Shown one piece after another: positions 24,069 to 32,813 of a stretch of 64,000 nucleotides of DNA. How positions within the stretch are numbered: the stretch's first letter is position 1; the number at the start of each line of letters is the position of its first letter. The position numbers and the translations under genes are program-made. Under the pieces are notes generated by a model. It was not told where the DNA came from. It saw nothing but the letters and a program-made list of their open reading frames with translations, and ran no database searches. The stretch lies in NCBI GenBank assembly GCA_963839645.1, contig CAWIVZ010000001.1:1054001-1118000 (forward strand), written 5' to 3'. The stretch is from PALSA-911 sp963839645 (lineage in GTDB: Bacteria; Pseudomonadota; Alphaproteobacteria; Acetobacterales; Acetobacteraceae).

Positions 24069-25259
24069 ATGGGTAAAGCTAAATTCGAGCGGAACAAGCC
24101 GCACTGCAACATTGGCACGATCGGCCACGTCGATCATGGCAAGACCTCGCTGACCGCCGCGATCACCAAGATCCTGGCCGAGTCCGGCGGCGCGACGTTC
24201 ACCGCCTATGACCAGATCGACAAGGCGCCGGAAGAACGCGCCCGTGGCATCACGATCTCGACCGCTCACGTGGAATACGAGACCGCGAACCGCCACTACG
24301 CGCATGTCGACTGCCCCGGCCACGCCGACTATGTGAAGAACATGATCACCGGCGCCGCGCAGATGGACGGCGCGATCCTGGTCGTGTCCGCCGCTGACGG
24401 CCCGATGCCGCAGACCCGCGAGCACATCCTGCTCGCCCGCCAGGTCGGTGTGCCCGCGCTGGTGGTGTTCCTGAACAAGTGCGACATGGTCGACGATCCC
24501 GAGCTGCTGGAGCTCGTGGAGATGGAAGTGCGCGAGCTGCTTTCGTCCTACCAGTTCCCCGGCGACGACATTCCGATCATCAAGGGTTCGGCCCTCTGCG
24601 CGCTGGAAGACAGCAACAAGGAACTCGGCCGCGAAGCGGTTCTGAAGCTGATGGAAGCGGTGGACAGCTACATTCCGCAGCCTGAGCGCGCGATCGACCG
24701 TCCGTTCCTGATGCCGATCGAGGACGTGTTCTCCATCTCCGGCCGCGGCACCGTGGTCACCGGCCGCATCGAGCGCGGCGTGGTGAACGTGGGCGACGAA
24801 GTCGAGATCGTCGGCATCAAGGACACCGTGAAGACGATCGTCACCGGCGTCGAGATGTTCCGCAAGCTGCTCGATCGTGGGGAGGCCGGCGACAACATCG
24901 GCGCCCTGCTGCGCGGCACCAAGCGTGACGACGTGGAGCGCGGCCAGGTTCTGGCCAAGCCGGGTTCGATCACCCCGCACACCAAGTTCAAGGGTGAGGC
25001 CTACGTGCTGACGAAGGAAGAGGGTGGCCGTCATACGCCGTTCTTCACCAACTATCGTCCGCAGTTCTACTTCCGCACCACGGACGTGACCGGTGTGGTT
25101 CAGCTGCCGGAAGGCACCGAGATGGTGATGCCCGGCGACAACGTGTCGATGGATGTTGAGCTGATCGCGCCGATCGCGATGGACGAAGGCCTCCGCTTCG
25201 CGATCCGCGAAGGTGGCCGGACCGTCGGCGCCGGCGTGGTTGCCAGCATCACGAAGTAA
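24069..25259 (+). CDS. tuf: Elongation factor Tu
   Basis: 396 residues, full length. G-domain motifs GHVDHGKTSLTAAI, RGITISTAHVEYET, DCPGHADYVKNM and NKCDMVDD are intact; domain 2 has GRGTVVTGRIERG and domain 3 ends VGAGVVASITK. Carries aminoacyl-tRNA to the ribosome. A purine-rich GGAGAAGACGACG precedes the ATG. The missing fusA makes this the third gene of the cluster. Whether a second tuf copy exists cannot be known from the window. Confidence 0.98.
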   Translation: MGKAKFERNKPHCNIGTIGHVDHGKTSLTAAITKILAESGGATFTAYDQIDKAPEERARGITISTAHVEYETANRHYAHVDCPGHADYVKNMITGAAQMDGAILVVSAADGPMPQTREHILLARQVGVPALVVFLNKCDMVDDPELLELVEMEVRELLSSYQFPGDDIPIIKGSALCALEDSNKELGREAVLKLMEAVDSYIPQPERAIDRPFLMPIEDVFSISGRGTVVTGRIERGVVNVGDEVEIVGIKDTVKTIVTGVEMFRKLLDRGEAGDNIGALLRGTKRDDVERGQVLAKPGSITPHTKFKGEAYVLTKEEGGRHTPFFTNYRPQFYFRTTDVTGVVQLPEGTEMVMPGDNVSMDVELIAPIAMDEGLRFAIREGGRTVGAGVVASITK

Positions 25260-25273
25260 TTGCCTCGACGAAG

Positions 25274-25299
25274 CTCCGGCGCCAGCAATGGCGCCGGAG
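25274..25299 (+). terminator. Hairpin after tuf (terminator or attenuator)
   Basis: Perfect 10-bp stem CTCCGGCGCC / GGCGCCGGAG (25274-25283 and 25290-25299) with loop AGCAAT. No T run follows, so it may only slow polymerase or stabilise the tuf mRNA end. Confidence 0.5.
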
Positions 25300-25334
25300 T
25301 GGACTGATCGCCGACCAGCCAAGCCTCCCGTTCT

Positions 25335-25363
25335 TTGACAAATGAACCGGCAGCGAATTTCGA
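25335..25363 (+). promoter_or_regulatory. Possible promoter of the S10 cluster
   Basis: A consensus TTGACA -35 at 25335-25340 lies between tuf and rpsJ, but 17 nt on the -10 is only TTTCGA. If used, transcription would begin within a few bases of the rpsJ ATG. Confidence 0.35.
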
Positions 25364-25372
25364 ATTGGTAAA

Positions 25373-25684
25373 ATGATGGATAATCAGAACATCCGCATCC
25401 GCCTGAAGGCGTATGATCACCGCGTGCTCGACAACAGCACGAAGGAGATCGTGAATACCGCCAAGCGCACGGGCGCGCGGGTTCGCGGACCTATTCCGCT
25501 GCCCACCCATATCGAACGGTTCACCGTGAACCGCTCCCCGCATGTCGATAAGAAGAGCCGTGAGCAGTTCGAAATCCGGACGCATCGCCGCTTGCTCGAT
25601 ATCGTTGAACCCACGCCGCAGACTGTGGACGCGCTGATGAAGCTCGACCTCGCCGCTGGCGTGGACGTCGAAATCAAGCTCTGA
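25373..25684 (+). CDS. rpsJ: Small ribosomal subunit protein uS10
   Basis: 103 residues. QNIRIRLKAYDHRVLDNST and GPIPLPTHIERFTVNRSPH are the family core, ending DVEIKL. It assembles in the 30S head and as NusE takes part in antitermination. Two adjacent ATGs (25373, 25376) are both possible; there is no clear Shine-Dalgarno. Opens the S10-spc block. Confidence 0.97.
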   Translation: MMDNQNIRIRLKAYDHRVLDNSTKEIVNTAKRTGARVRGPIPLPTHIERFTVNRSPHVDKKSREQFEIRTHRRLLDIVEPTPQTVDALMKLDLAAGVDVEIKL

Positions 25685-25692
25685 GCCCCGCC

Positions 25693-26484
25693 ATGACCGC
25701 GAATGTAAACGCCATGCGCACCGGATTGCTTGCCAAGAAGCTCGGCATGACCCGCATCTTCCGCGATGACGGCACCCATGTCCCCGTGACCGTGCTGCAC
25801 CTGGACGACGTCCGGGTTGTCGCGACCCGCAGCCAGGACAATGACGGCTACAACGCCGTCCAGCTCGGCTGGGGCCATGCGAAGGTCAAGAACGTCTCGA
25901 AAGCCAACAAGGGCCACTACGCCAAGGCGAAGGTTGAGCCGGCGCTGAAGCTGGTCGAATTCCATGTCGCCGCAGACGCGATGCTGGAACCCGGTGCCAC
26001 GCTGTCGGCCGCGCATTTCGTCGCCGGACAGATCGTCGACGTCTGTGGCACCACCAAGGGCAAGGGCTTTGCCGGCGGTATGAAGCGCTGGAACTTCGCG
26101 GGTTTGGAAGCGTCCCACGGCGTGTCCGTCAGCCATCGTAGCCTCGGTTCGACCGGTAATCGCCAGGATCCCGGCAAGACCTTCAAGAACAAGAAGATGC
26201 CTGGCCATCTCGGCAGCGAGCGCGTCACCACGCAGAACGTGGAGATCGCCGCGGTAGATGCCGAAAAGGGCATCATCATGATCAAGGGCGCCGTGCCCGG
26301 ATCCAAGGGTGCCTACGTCATGGTGACCGACGCCGTGAAGAAGGCCCGCCACAAGGATGCGCCGTATCCGGCGTCCCTCAAGACGCCCGCCGAGGCTCCC
26401 GCCGCCATGGCCGAACCGCCTGTGGCAGAGTTGGCCGCGCCTGCGCCAGACGACACCTCGTCCGCCGCAGCTCCGCAGGACTGA
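25693..26484 (+). CDS. rplC: Large ribosomal subunit protein uL3 with long C-terminal tail
   Basis: 263 residues, against about 210 in E. coli. The body is normal (MRTGLLAKKLGMTRIFRDDG, GTTKGKGFAGGMKRWNF, HGVSVSHRSLGSTGNRQDPG, KMPGHLGSERVT). The excess is a C-terminal tail of about 40 Ala/Pro/Glu-rich residues after residue 220, common in alphaproteobacteria, probably unstructured. The start may be 25693 or the MRTGLL codon at 25714. It lies near the peptidyl transferase centre and starts 50S assembly. Confidence 0.96.
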   Translation: MTANVNAMRTGLLAKKLGMTRIFRDDGTHVPVTVLHLDDVRVVATRSQDNDGYNAVQLGWGHAKVKNVSKANKGHYAKAKVEPALKLVEFHVAADAMLEPGATLSAAHFVAGQIVDVCGTTKGKGFAGGMKRWNFAGLEASHGVSVSHRSLGSTGNRQDPGKTFKNKKMPGHLGSERVTTQNVEIAAVDAEKGIIMIKGAVPGSKGAYVMVTDAVKKARHKDAPYPASLKTPAEAPAAMAEPPVAELAAPAPDDTSSAAAPQD

Positions 26485-26495
26485 AAGACAGACCG

Positions 26496-27155
26496 ATGCA
26501 GATCGACATCACCACCCTCGATAACGGCCGGGCCGGCTCGGTAGAGCTGCCCGACGATATCTTCGCCGCCGCGCCGCGCGCCGACATCATGGCCCGCGTC
26601 GTTCACTGGCAGCTCGCCAAGCGCCGTGCCGGCACCCATCGGGTGAAGGGCATGGGCGAGGTTTCGGGCACCACGAAGAAGCCGTACAAGCAGAAGGGCA
26701 CCGGCAACGCCCGCCAGGGCAGCCTGCGCTCGCCGCAGTTTCGCACCGGTGGCGTCGTGCATGGTCCGGTTGTGCGCGATCACGGCTACGATCTGCCGAA
26801 GAAGGTGCGCCGCCTGGGCCTGATCTCCGCGCTGTCGCAGAAACAGGCCGAGGGCAAGCTGGTGGTTCTCGATGCCGCGACCGGCACCGCCAAGACCCAG
26901 GACCTGGTGGCCAAGCTGAAGGTTCTCGGCTGGAAGTCGGTGCTGGTCGTCGATGCCGTGGTGGACGAGGGCTTCTCCCGCGCCAGCAGCAACATACCCC
27001 ATGTGGACGTGCTGCCGACCGTCGGCGCCAATGTCTACGACATCCTGCATCACGATTTCCTGGCGATCACCACCGCCGGCATCGAAGGTCTGAAGACGCG
27101 CCTGGGCAAGGGCGCGCAAGCCCACGAGACGCTTTCTCAGGAGATTGGGGCATGA
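26496..27155 (+). CDS. rplD: Large ribosomal subunit protein uL4
   Basis: 219 residues. The extended loop GTKKPYKQKGTGNARQGSLR and RSPQFRTGGVVHGP lines the exit tunnel. In E. coli L4 also represses its own operon by attenuation and translation control. The stop overlaps the rplW start by 4 nt (ATGA). Confidence 0.97.
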   Translation: MQIDITTLDNGRAGSVELPDDIFAAAPRADIMARVVHWQLAKRRAGTHRVKGMGEVSGTTKKPYKQKGTGNARQGSLRSPQFRTGGVVHGPVVRDHGYDLPKKVRRLGLISALSQKQAEGKLVVLDAATGTAKTQDLVAKLKVLGWKSVLVVDAVVDEGFSRASSNIPHVDVLPTVGANVYDILHHDFLAITTAGIEGLKTRLGKGAQAHETLSQEIGA

Positions 27156-27484
27156 GCGAGACAACCACCCCGAAGCGCAAGAAGCAGCTTTCCCGCGAGG
27201 CGATGTACAACACCATCCGCGCGCCGCTGATCACCGAGAAGGCGACCCTCCTGTCGGAGAAGGGCCAGATCGTGTTCCGCGTGGCGATCGATGCGACCAA
27301 GCCGGAGATCAAGGCAGCGGTCGAGGGTCTGTTCGGCGTGAAGGTTACCGGCGTGAATACCCTGGTGCAGAAGGGCAAGACCAAGCGGTTCAAGGGCCGT
27401 CCTGGTGTGCGCTCCGACGTGAAGAAGGCGTTCGTGAGCCTGGCCGAGGGTGAGACGATCGACCTGTCCACCGGTCTGTCGTGA
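27152..27484 (+). CDS. rplW: Large ribosomal subunit protein uL23
   Basis: 110 residues. MYNTIRAPLITEKATLL, a hydrophilic N-terminal extension before it, then KVTGVNTLVQKGKTKRFKG. It sits at the tunnel exit, docking trigger factor and SRP. Coupled to rplD by a 4-nt overlap. Confidence 0.97.
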   Translation: MSETTTPKRKKQLSREAMYNTIRAPLITEKATLLSEKGQIVFRVAIDATKPEIKAAVEGLFGVKVTGVNTLVQKGKTKRFKGRPGVRSDVKKAFVSLAEGETIDLSTGLS

Positions 27485-27507
27485 AGAGATAAGGCGGAAC
27501 ATAGGCC

Positions 27508-28338
27508 ATGGCACTCAAACATTTTAATCCCATCACGCCGAGCCTGCGCGGCACGGTCCTGATCGACCGTTCCGAACTGTGGAAGGGCAAGCCGGTAAAG
27601 GCGCTGACCGAGGGCAAGAGCCACTCGGGCGGACGCAACAACCATGGCCGCACCACCTCGTTCTTCCGTGGCGGCGGGCACAAGCAATCCTATCGCTTCG
27701 TCGATTTCAAGCGTCGCAAGTTCGACGTGCCGGCGACCGTGGAACGGCTGGAATACGATCCGAACCGCACCGCCTTCATCGCTCTGATCAAGTATCAGGA
27801 CGGCGAACTGTCCTACATCCTGGCGCCGCAGCGCCTGCGGGTGGGTGACAGCGTGATTGCCGGTGCGCGCGTGGACATCAAGCCAGGCAACGCGATGCCG
27901 CTGGCCGCGATCCCGGTGGGCACGATCATCCACAACATCGAGATGAAGAACGGCGCCGGCGGCAAGATCGCCCGTGCCGCGGGCAACTACGCCCAGCTGG
28001 TCGGCAAGGACAGCGGTTACGCGCAGATCAAGCTGATGTCCGGTGAGCTCCGCATGGTGCGCGCCGAGTGCATGGCCTCGATTGGTGCGGTGTCGAACCC
28101 CGACAACATGAACCAGCACATCGGCAAGGCCGGCCGTGCTCGTTGGATGGGCCGTCGTCCGCATAACCGCGGCGTTGTCATGAACCCGGTCGACCATCCG
28201 CACGGCGGCGGCGAAGGCCGCACCTCCGGCGGCCGTCATCCGGTTACTCCGTGGGGCAAGCCGACCAAGGGCTACAAGACCCGCGCCAACAAGCGGACGG
28301 ATAGCCTGATCATCCGTCGTCGTAACAAGGGCAAGTAA
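27508..28338 (+). CDS. rplB: Large ribosomal subunit protein uL2
   Basis: 276 residues. Signature GVVMNPVDHPHGGGEGRTSG near residue 215, containing the His near the peptidyl transferase centre. Starts MALKHFNPITPSLRGTVLID and ends RRRNKGK. Needed for subunit joining and peptide bond formation. Confidence 0.98.
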   Translation: MALKHFNPITPSLRGTVLIDRSELWKGKPVKALTEGKSHSGGRNNHGRTTSFFRGGGHKQSYRFVDFKRRKFDVPATVERLEYDPNRTAFIALIKYQDGELSYILAPQRLRVGDSVIAGARVDIKPGNAMPLAAIPVGTIIHNIEMKNGAGGKIARAAGNYAQLVGKDSGYAQIKLMSGELRMVRAECMASIGAVSNPDNMNQHIGKAGRARWMGRRPHNRGVVMNPVDHPHGGGEGRTSGGRHPVTPWGKPTKGYKTRANKRTDSLIIRRRNKGK

Positions 28339-28339
28339 G

Positions 28340-28618
28340 ATGACCCGCTCCGTATGGAAAGGTCCGTTCGTCGACGGTTACCTGCTGGCCAAGGCAGAGA
28401 CCTCGCGCGCTTCGGGCCGCAATGAGATCATCAAGATCTGGTCGCGCCGCTCCACCATCCTGCCGCAGTTCGTCGGCCTGGTGTTCGGCGTCTACAACGG
28501 CCACAAATTCCTGCCGGTGCAGGTGACCGAGAACATGGTCGGGCACAAGTTCGGCGAGTTCTCGCCGACCCGCACGTTCACCGGCCATTCGTCGGACAAG
28601 AAGGCGAAGCGGGGCTAA
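28340..28618 (+). CDS. rpsS: Small ribosomal subunit protein uS19
   Basis: 92 residues, starting MTRSVWKGPFVDGYLLAK; signature IKIWSRRSTILPQFVGL and the C-terminal GEFSPTRTFTGHS. It binds the 30S head near the A-site finger. One nucleotide separates it from rplB, one from rplV. Confidence 0.97.
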   Translation: MTRSVWKGPFVDGYLLAKAETSRASGRNEIIKIWSRRSTILPQFVGLVFGVYNGHKFLPVQVTENMVGHKFGEFSPTRTFTGHSSDKKAKRG

Positions 28619-28619
28619 T

Positions 28620-29015
28620 ATGAGCAAGCCGAAAACACCTCGCGCCCTGGCCGAGACCGAAGCGCAGGCCGTTCTGCGCAACGTCCGGATCAGCCCGCGC
28701 AAGCTGAACCTGGTTGCCGGTCTGATCCGCAACCAGCCGGTCGGTACCGCCGTCGCCACCCTGACCTTCAGCAAGCGGCGCATCGCGCAGCAGGTGAAGA
28801 AGGCCCTGGAGAGCGCGATCGCGAATGCCGAGAACAATCATCAGCTCGATGTCGATCGTCTGGTCGTTACCCGCGCCGAGGTCGGCAAATCCGTGGTGAT
28901 GCGCCGCTTCCATGCGCGCGGCCGTGGCCGGTCCGCGAAGATCGAGAAATGGTTCAGCCATCTGAAGATCGTGGTGGCTGAGCGTACGCAGATCGCTGAA
29001 CAAGAGGCGGCATAA
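28620..29015 (+). CDS. rplV: Large ribosomal subunit protein uL22
   Basis: 131 residues. VRISPRKLNLVAGLIRNQPV and the hairpin tip RRFHARGRGRSAKIEK that lines the exit tunnel are present. Macrolide-resistance changes known in other species would fall in this loop; nothing unusual is seen. Confidence 0.97.
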   Translation: MSKPKTPRALAETEAQAVLRNVRISPRKLNLVAGLIRNQPVGTAVATLTFSKRRIAQQVKKALESAIANAENNHQLDVDRLVVTRAEVGKSVVMRRFHARGRGRSAKIEKWFSHLKIVVAERTQIAEQEAA

Positions 29016-29018
29016 CCG

Positions 29019-29696
29019 ATGGGTCACAAGGTCAATCCGATCGGGCTGCGGCTCGGCATCAATCGCACCTGGGACAGCCGCTGGTACGCGGGGTCCGACT
29101 ACGCCAAGCTGCTGCATGACGATCTGAAGCTGCGCGGCCATCTGCGCGCCAAGCTGCATGGCGCCGGCGTTTCCCGGGTTGTGATCGAGCGTCCGGCGAA
29201 GAAGCCGCGCGTGACGATCTACGCCGCCCGTCCGGGCGTGGTGATCGGCAAGAAGGGCCAGGACATCGAGGTTCTCCGCAAGGACCTCAGCAAGATGGCC
29301 AAGTCCGAGGTGTCGCTGAACATCGTCGAAATCCGCAAGCCCGAGATCGACGCCACTCTGGTTGCCGAGAACATCGCCCAGCAGCTGGAGCGTCGCGTTG
29401 CGTTCCGTCGCGCGATGAAGCGTGCCGTGCAGTCCGCCATGCGCCTTGGCGCCCAGGGCATCCGGATCAATTGCGGCGGCCGCCTCGGCGGCGCCGAGAT
29501 CGCCCGGGTCGAGTGGTATCGCGAAGGCCGCGTGCCGCTGCACACCCTGCGCGCGGATATCGACTACGGCGTGGCGACCGCCAAGACGACGTATGGCACC
29601 TGCGGCGTGAAGGTTTGGATCTTCAAAGGCGAGATCCTGGCGAACGACCCGCTGGCGCAGGACCGTCGCGCTGCCGAGCAGGCACCGCAGCGGTAA
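29019..29696 (+). CDS. rpsC: Small ribosomal subunit protein uS3
   Basis: 225 residues. MGHKVNPIGLRLGINRTWDS, the KH-domain motif VIGKKGQDIEVLR and GRLGGAEIARVEWYREGRVP are the family core. It forms the mRNA entry helicase with S4 and S5. Confidence 0.97.
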   Translation: MGHKVNPIGLRLGINRTWDSRWYAGSDYAKLLHDDLKLRGHLRAKLHGAGVSRVVIERPAKKPRVTIYAARPGVVIGKKGQDIEVLRKDLSKMAKSEVSLNIVEIRKPEIDATLVAENIAQQLERRVAFRRAMKRAVQSAMRLGAQGIRINCGGRLGGAEIARVEWYREGRVPLHTLRADIDYGVATAKTTYGTCGVKVWIFKGEILANDPLAQDRRAAEQAPQR

Positions 29697-29721
29697 ATGA
29701 GCGGACTTAGGACCCAGTAAG

Positions 29722-30138
29722 ATGCTTTCACCCAAGCGCACCAAATACCGCAAGGCCCACAAGGGCCGCATCCATGGCCTGGCCAAGGGTGGCACGTCGC
29801 TCAACTTCGGCGCCTTCGGCCTGAAGGCTCTGGAGCCGGAGCGTATCACCGCCCGCCAGATCGAGTCCGCCCGTCGCGCCATCACCCGCGCGATGAAGCG
29901 TGCCGGTCGCGTGTGGATCCGGATTTTCCCGGATGTGCCGGTCTCGACCAAGCCGGCCGAAGTCCGCATGGGCTCCGGCAAGGGCAGCCCCGAATTCTGG
30001 GTCTGCCGGGTGAAGCCGGGTCGCATCATGTTCGAGATCGACGGCGTGGCCCCGGATCTGGCCAAAGAGGCGCTGACGCTCGGCGCCGCGAAGCTGCCGA
30101 TCAAAACCAAGTTCATCCAGCGTATCGGGGATGCCTGA
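29722..30138 (+). CDS. rplP: Large ribosomal subunit protein uL16
   Basis: 138 residues. MLSPKRTKYRKAHKGRIHG at the start, RMGSGKGSPEFWVCRVKPG in the middle. It contacts tRNA at the A site. The stop precedes the chosen rpmC ATG by 1 nt. Confidence 0.97.
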   Translation: MLSPKRTKYRKAHKGRIHGLAKGGTSLNFGAFGLKALEPERITARQIESARRAITRAMKRAGRVWIRIFPDVPVSTKPAEVRMGSGKGSPEFWVCRVKPGRIMFEIDGVAPDLAKEALTLGAAKLPIKTKFIQRIGDA

Positions 30139-30139
30139 A

Positions 30140-30361
30140 ATGGCCAAAACCGCTTTCAGCAAGCCCTCGGACGTGCGGGCAAAGACACCGGACGAACTCG
30201 GCACCGCCCTGCTCGACCTCCGCAAGGAGCAGTTCAACCTGCGCTTCCAGCGGGCGACCGGCCAGAACGAAGGCGTCAGCCGGGTGAAGCAGGTCCGGCG
30301 CGAGATCGCTCGCGTCAAAACAATCCTGGCGGAGAAAGCTACCTCCGCCGCCAAGTCCTGA
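30140..30361 (+). CDS. rpmC: Large ribosomal subunit protein uL29
   Basis: 73 residues from ATG 30140 (MAKTAFSKPSDVRAKTPDEL). An ATG three codons earlier (30131) overlaps rplP and is less likely. ELRKEQFNLRFQ-like sequence (LLDLRKEQFNLRFQRATGQ) is the L29 helix hairpin. It lies at the tunnel exit next to uL23. Confidence 0.95.
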   Translation: MAKTAFSKPSDVRAKTPDELGTALLDLRKEQFNLRFQRATGQNEGVSRVKQVRREIARVKTILAEKATSAAKS

Positions 30362-30374
30362 GAGGAGTAGGGCG

Positions 30375-30710
30375 ATGCCAAAGCGCGTCCTGACAGGGCG
30401 GGTGACCAGCGACAAGATGGACAAGACCGTTACGGTGCTCGTCGATCGTCGCATCATGCACCCGCTGTATAAGAAGTTCATCCGCCGCTCCAAGAACTAC
30501 GCGGCGCATGACGAAGAGAATTTGTGCCAGGAAGGCGATCTGGTGCGCATCGAGGAATGCCGGCCGCTGAGCAAGCGCAAGACCTGGATCGTGGTCGAGC
30601 GCAACGGCAAGCCGTTCGGCCCCGGTCCGACCCCGCGCGCGTCGCAGGTTGCGCACGATGCGGCTGCACAGATCGCTTCGCCGGGCGACGCATCCGCGCC
30701 GACGGCCTGA
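30375..30710 (+). CDS. rpsQ: Small ribosomal subunit protein uS17 with C-terminal extension
   Basis: 111 residues, against about 84 in E. coli. Core: MPKRVLTGRVTSDKMDKTV, HDEENLCQEGDLVRIEECRP, LSKRKTWIVVE. The last ~28 residues are Ala/Pro-rich and probably flexible. Primary 16S-binding protein. Confidence 0.96.
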   Translation: MPKRVLTGRVTSDKMDKTVTVLVDRRIMHPLYKKFIRRSKNYAAHDEENLCQEGDLVRIEECRPLSKRKTWIVVERNGKPFGPGPTPRASQVAHDAAAQIASPGDASAPTA

Positions 30711-30721
30711 GGAGCTAGACG

Positions 30722-31090
30722 ATGATTATTGTCGAATCCAACCTCGAGGTCGCCGACAACTCCGGCGCGCGCCGCGTGCAGTGCATCAAGGTGCTCGGCG
30801 GCTCCAAGCGCCGCGTTGCGTCCGTCGGTGACGTGATCGTGGTGTCGGTGAAGGAAGCCATTCCCCGTGGCAAGGTGAAGAAGGGCGACGTGCACCAGGC
30901 GGTGATCGTTCGCACCAGCTTCCCCGTGCGCCGGCCGGATGGTTCCGCCATCCGCTTCGACCGCAACGCCGCCGTGCTGATCAACAAGCAGCAGGAGCCG
31001 ATCGGCACCCGCATCTTTGGCCCGGTTGTTCGTGAACTTCGCGGCAAGAAGTTCATGAAGATCATCTCGCTTGCGCCGGAGGTGTTGTAA
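30722..31090 (+). CDS. rplN: Large ribosomal subunit protein uL14
   Basis: 122 residues. MIIVESNLEVADNSGARRVQ, KGDVHQAVIVRT and RELRGKKFMKIISLAPEVL fit the family end to end. It forms intersubunit bridges B5/B8. Its stop shares one base with the rplX start. Confidence 0.98.
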   Translation: MIIVESNLEVADNSGARRVQCIKVLGGSKRRVASVGDVIVVSVKEAIPRGKVKKGDVHQAVIVRTSFPVRRPDGSAIRFDRNAAVLINKQQEPIGTRIFGPVVRELRGKKFMKIISLAPEVL

Positions 31091-31410
31091 TGGCCGCTCG
31101 CATTCGCAAGGGCGACATGGTCGTCGTCATCACCGGCGCCGACAAGGGCCGCCGCGGCACCGTGATGCAGGTCTTTCCGAAGGATGATCGCGCGGTCGTG
31201 CAGGGCGTTCGCATCGCAAAGCGCCACACGAAGCCGACCGGCATGGGCCAGCCTGGCGGGATCATCGAAAAAGAAGCGACGATCCACGTCTCGAATTTGA
31301 AGCTGGTGGATCCGATTTCCGACAAGCCGACCAAGGTTGGCTTCCGGGTGCTGGATGACGGTCGCAAGGTTCGCGTCGCCAAGGCGACCGGCCAAGTGAT
31401 TGAGAGCTGA
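31090..31410 (+). CDS. rplX: Large ribosomal subunit protein uL24
   Basis: 106 residues. KOW motif KGDMVVVITGADKGRRGTVMQ, followed by QPGGIIEKEATIHVSNL. An early 50S assembly protein near the tunnel exit. It overlaps rplN by 1 nt. Confidence 0.97.
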   Translation: MAARIRKGDMVVVITGADKGRRGTVMQVFPKDDRAVVQGVRIAKRHTKPTGMGQPGGIIEKEATIHVSNLKLVDPISDKPTKVGFRVLDDGRKVRVAKATGQVIES

Positions 31411-31420
31411 GGTCCAAATC

Positions 31421-32002
31421 ATGAGCGATTCAACCGAGACCAAAACGGCCGCCGAGGCATTCGTGCCCCGCATGCGCCAGCGCTACCTCGATGAGGTGCG
31501 CGCCAAGCTGCAGACCGAGTTCGGCTACACCAACCCGATGCAGGTGCCGAAGCTCGAGAAGATCGTCATCAACATGGGTGTCGGCGAGGCCGCTGCCGAT
31601 CAGAAGAAGCTGGACGCCGCGTTGTCCGAACTGACCCTGATCGCCGGGCAGAAGCCGGTGAAGACGGTGGCGAAGAAGGCCATCGCCGGCTTCAAGATCC
31701 GCAAGGGTCTGCCGATCGGCACCAAGGTGACGCTGCGCAAGACGAAGATGTACGAGTTCCTGGACCGGCTGGTGACGATCGCATTGCCGCGCGTGCGCGA
31801 CTTCCGTGGCATCACCGGCAAGGGCTTCGATGGCAAGGGCAACTTCGCCATGGGCCTGAAGGAGCAGATCATCTTCCCGGAAATCGTCTACGACAAAGTC
31901 GATTCCGTGCGTGGAATGGATATCGTGTTCGTGACCACGGCGAAGACCGACGCAGAGGCGAAAGCCCTGTTGAAGGCCTTCGACCTGCCGTTCGCAAACT
32001 AA
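31421..32002 (+). CDS. rplE: Large ribosomal subunit protein uL5
   Basis: 193 residues from ATG 31421 (MSDSTETKTAAEAFVPRM), preceded by GAGGT; an ATG at 31400 inside rplX gives a non-family extension. IVINMGVGEAAADQKKLD and LRDFRGITGKGFDGKGN-type sequence are present. Binds 5S rRNA and contacts S13. Confidence 0.96.
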   Translation: MSDSTETKTAAEAFVPRMRQRYLDEVRAKLQTEFGYTNPMQVPKLEKIVINMGVGEAAADQKKLDAALSELTLIAGQKPVKTVAKKAIAGFKIRKGLPIGTKVTLRKTKMYEFLDRLVTIALPRVRDFRGITGKGFDGKGNFAMGLKEQIIFPEIVYDKVDSVRGMDIVFVTTAKTDAEAKALLKAFDLPFAN

Positions 32003-32080
32003 TACTTAACGCTACTGGATTGGGAAAACCGCCGGGACCCGCATTTGGGATCCCGGGCTGGTTCCGGAGGTAAAGACAGG

Positions 32081-32386
32081 ATGGCCAAGACGTCGCAGGT
32101 CAACCGGAACGTCAAGCGCGAGCGCATGGCGAAACGGGATAAGGGCAAGCGGGCTTCTCTGAAGTCGATCGTGATGGACCGCACGCTGCCGGTTGAGGAT
32201 CGCTTCAACGCGTCCCTCAAGCTGGCCGAGCTGCCGCGCAACGGCGCGAAGGTTCGCGTGCGGCTGCGCTGCGAGCTGACCGGGCGCGCCCGGGCGAATT
32301 ATCGCAAATTCAAACTGTGCCGTATTGCACTTCGTGACCTCGCCAGCGCCGGGCAGATCCCCGGCATGGTCAAGGCCAGCTGGTAA
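32081..32386 (+). CDS. rpsN: Small ribosomal subunit protein uS14 (zinc-free long type)
   Basis: 101 residues from ATG 32081 (MAKTSQVNRNVKRERMAK), with GGAGG 10 nt upstream. It lacks the CxxC pairs of the short zinc type and has the long N-terminal part; C-terminal NYRKFKLCRIALRDLASAGQIPGMVKASW-like end is normal. Confidence 0.97.
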   Translation: MAKTSQVNRNVKRERMAKRDKGKRASLKSIVMDRTLPVEDRFNASLKLAELPRNGAKVRVRLRCELTGRARANYRKFKLCRIALRDLASAGQIPGMVKASW

Positions 32387-32401
32387 GAGAGGGAACGGTC
32401 C

Positions 32402-32800
32402 ATGTCACTATCCGATCCCCTGGGCGATATGCTGACCCGCATCCGTAACGCGCAGCGCGCGCGTCATACGGCCTGCGTGGCTCCGGCGTCCAAGTTGCGC
32501 GCCAATGTTCTGGATGTGCTGAAGCGTGAAGGCTTCATCCGCGGCTTCGCGTCCGAGGAGCTGCGCCCCGGCGTGGCCCAGCTGCGCATCGAGCTGAAAT
32601 ACAACGAGGGTGAGCCGGTGATCAAAGAGATCACCCGCATCTCCAAGCCGGGCCGGCGCGTCTATTCCCAGATCAAGGAATTGCCGCGGGTCTATGCCGG
32701 GCTTGGTATTTCCATCCTTTCCACGCCGCGTGGCGTGATGAGCGATGCAGAGGCCCGCGCTGCCAATGTCGGCGGCGAAGTCCTTTGCCGCGTATTCTGA
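32402..32800 (+). CDS. rpsH: Small ribosomal subunit protein uS8
   Basis: 132 residues. SDPLGDMLTRIRNAQRARH at the start and GLGISILSTPRGVMSDAEAR as signature. In E. coli S8 represses the spc operon mRNA. No odd features. Confidence 0.97.
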   Translation: MSLSDPLGDMLTRIRNAQRARHTACVAPASKLRANVLDVLKREGFIRGFASEELRPGVAQLRIELKYNEGEPVIKEITRISKPGRRVYSQIKELPRVYAGLGISILSTPRGVMSDAEARAANVGGEVLCRVF

Positions 32801-32813
32801 CCGGAGAACGCCG

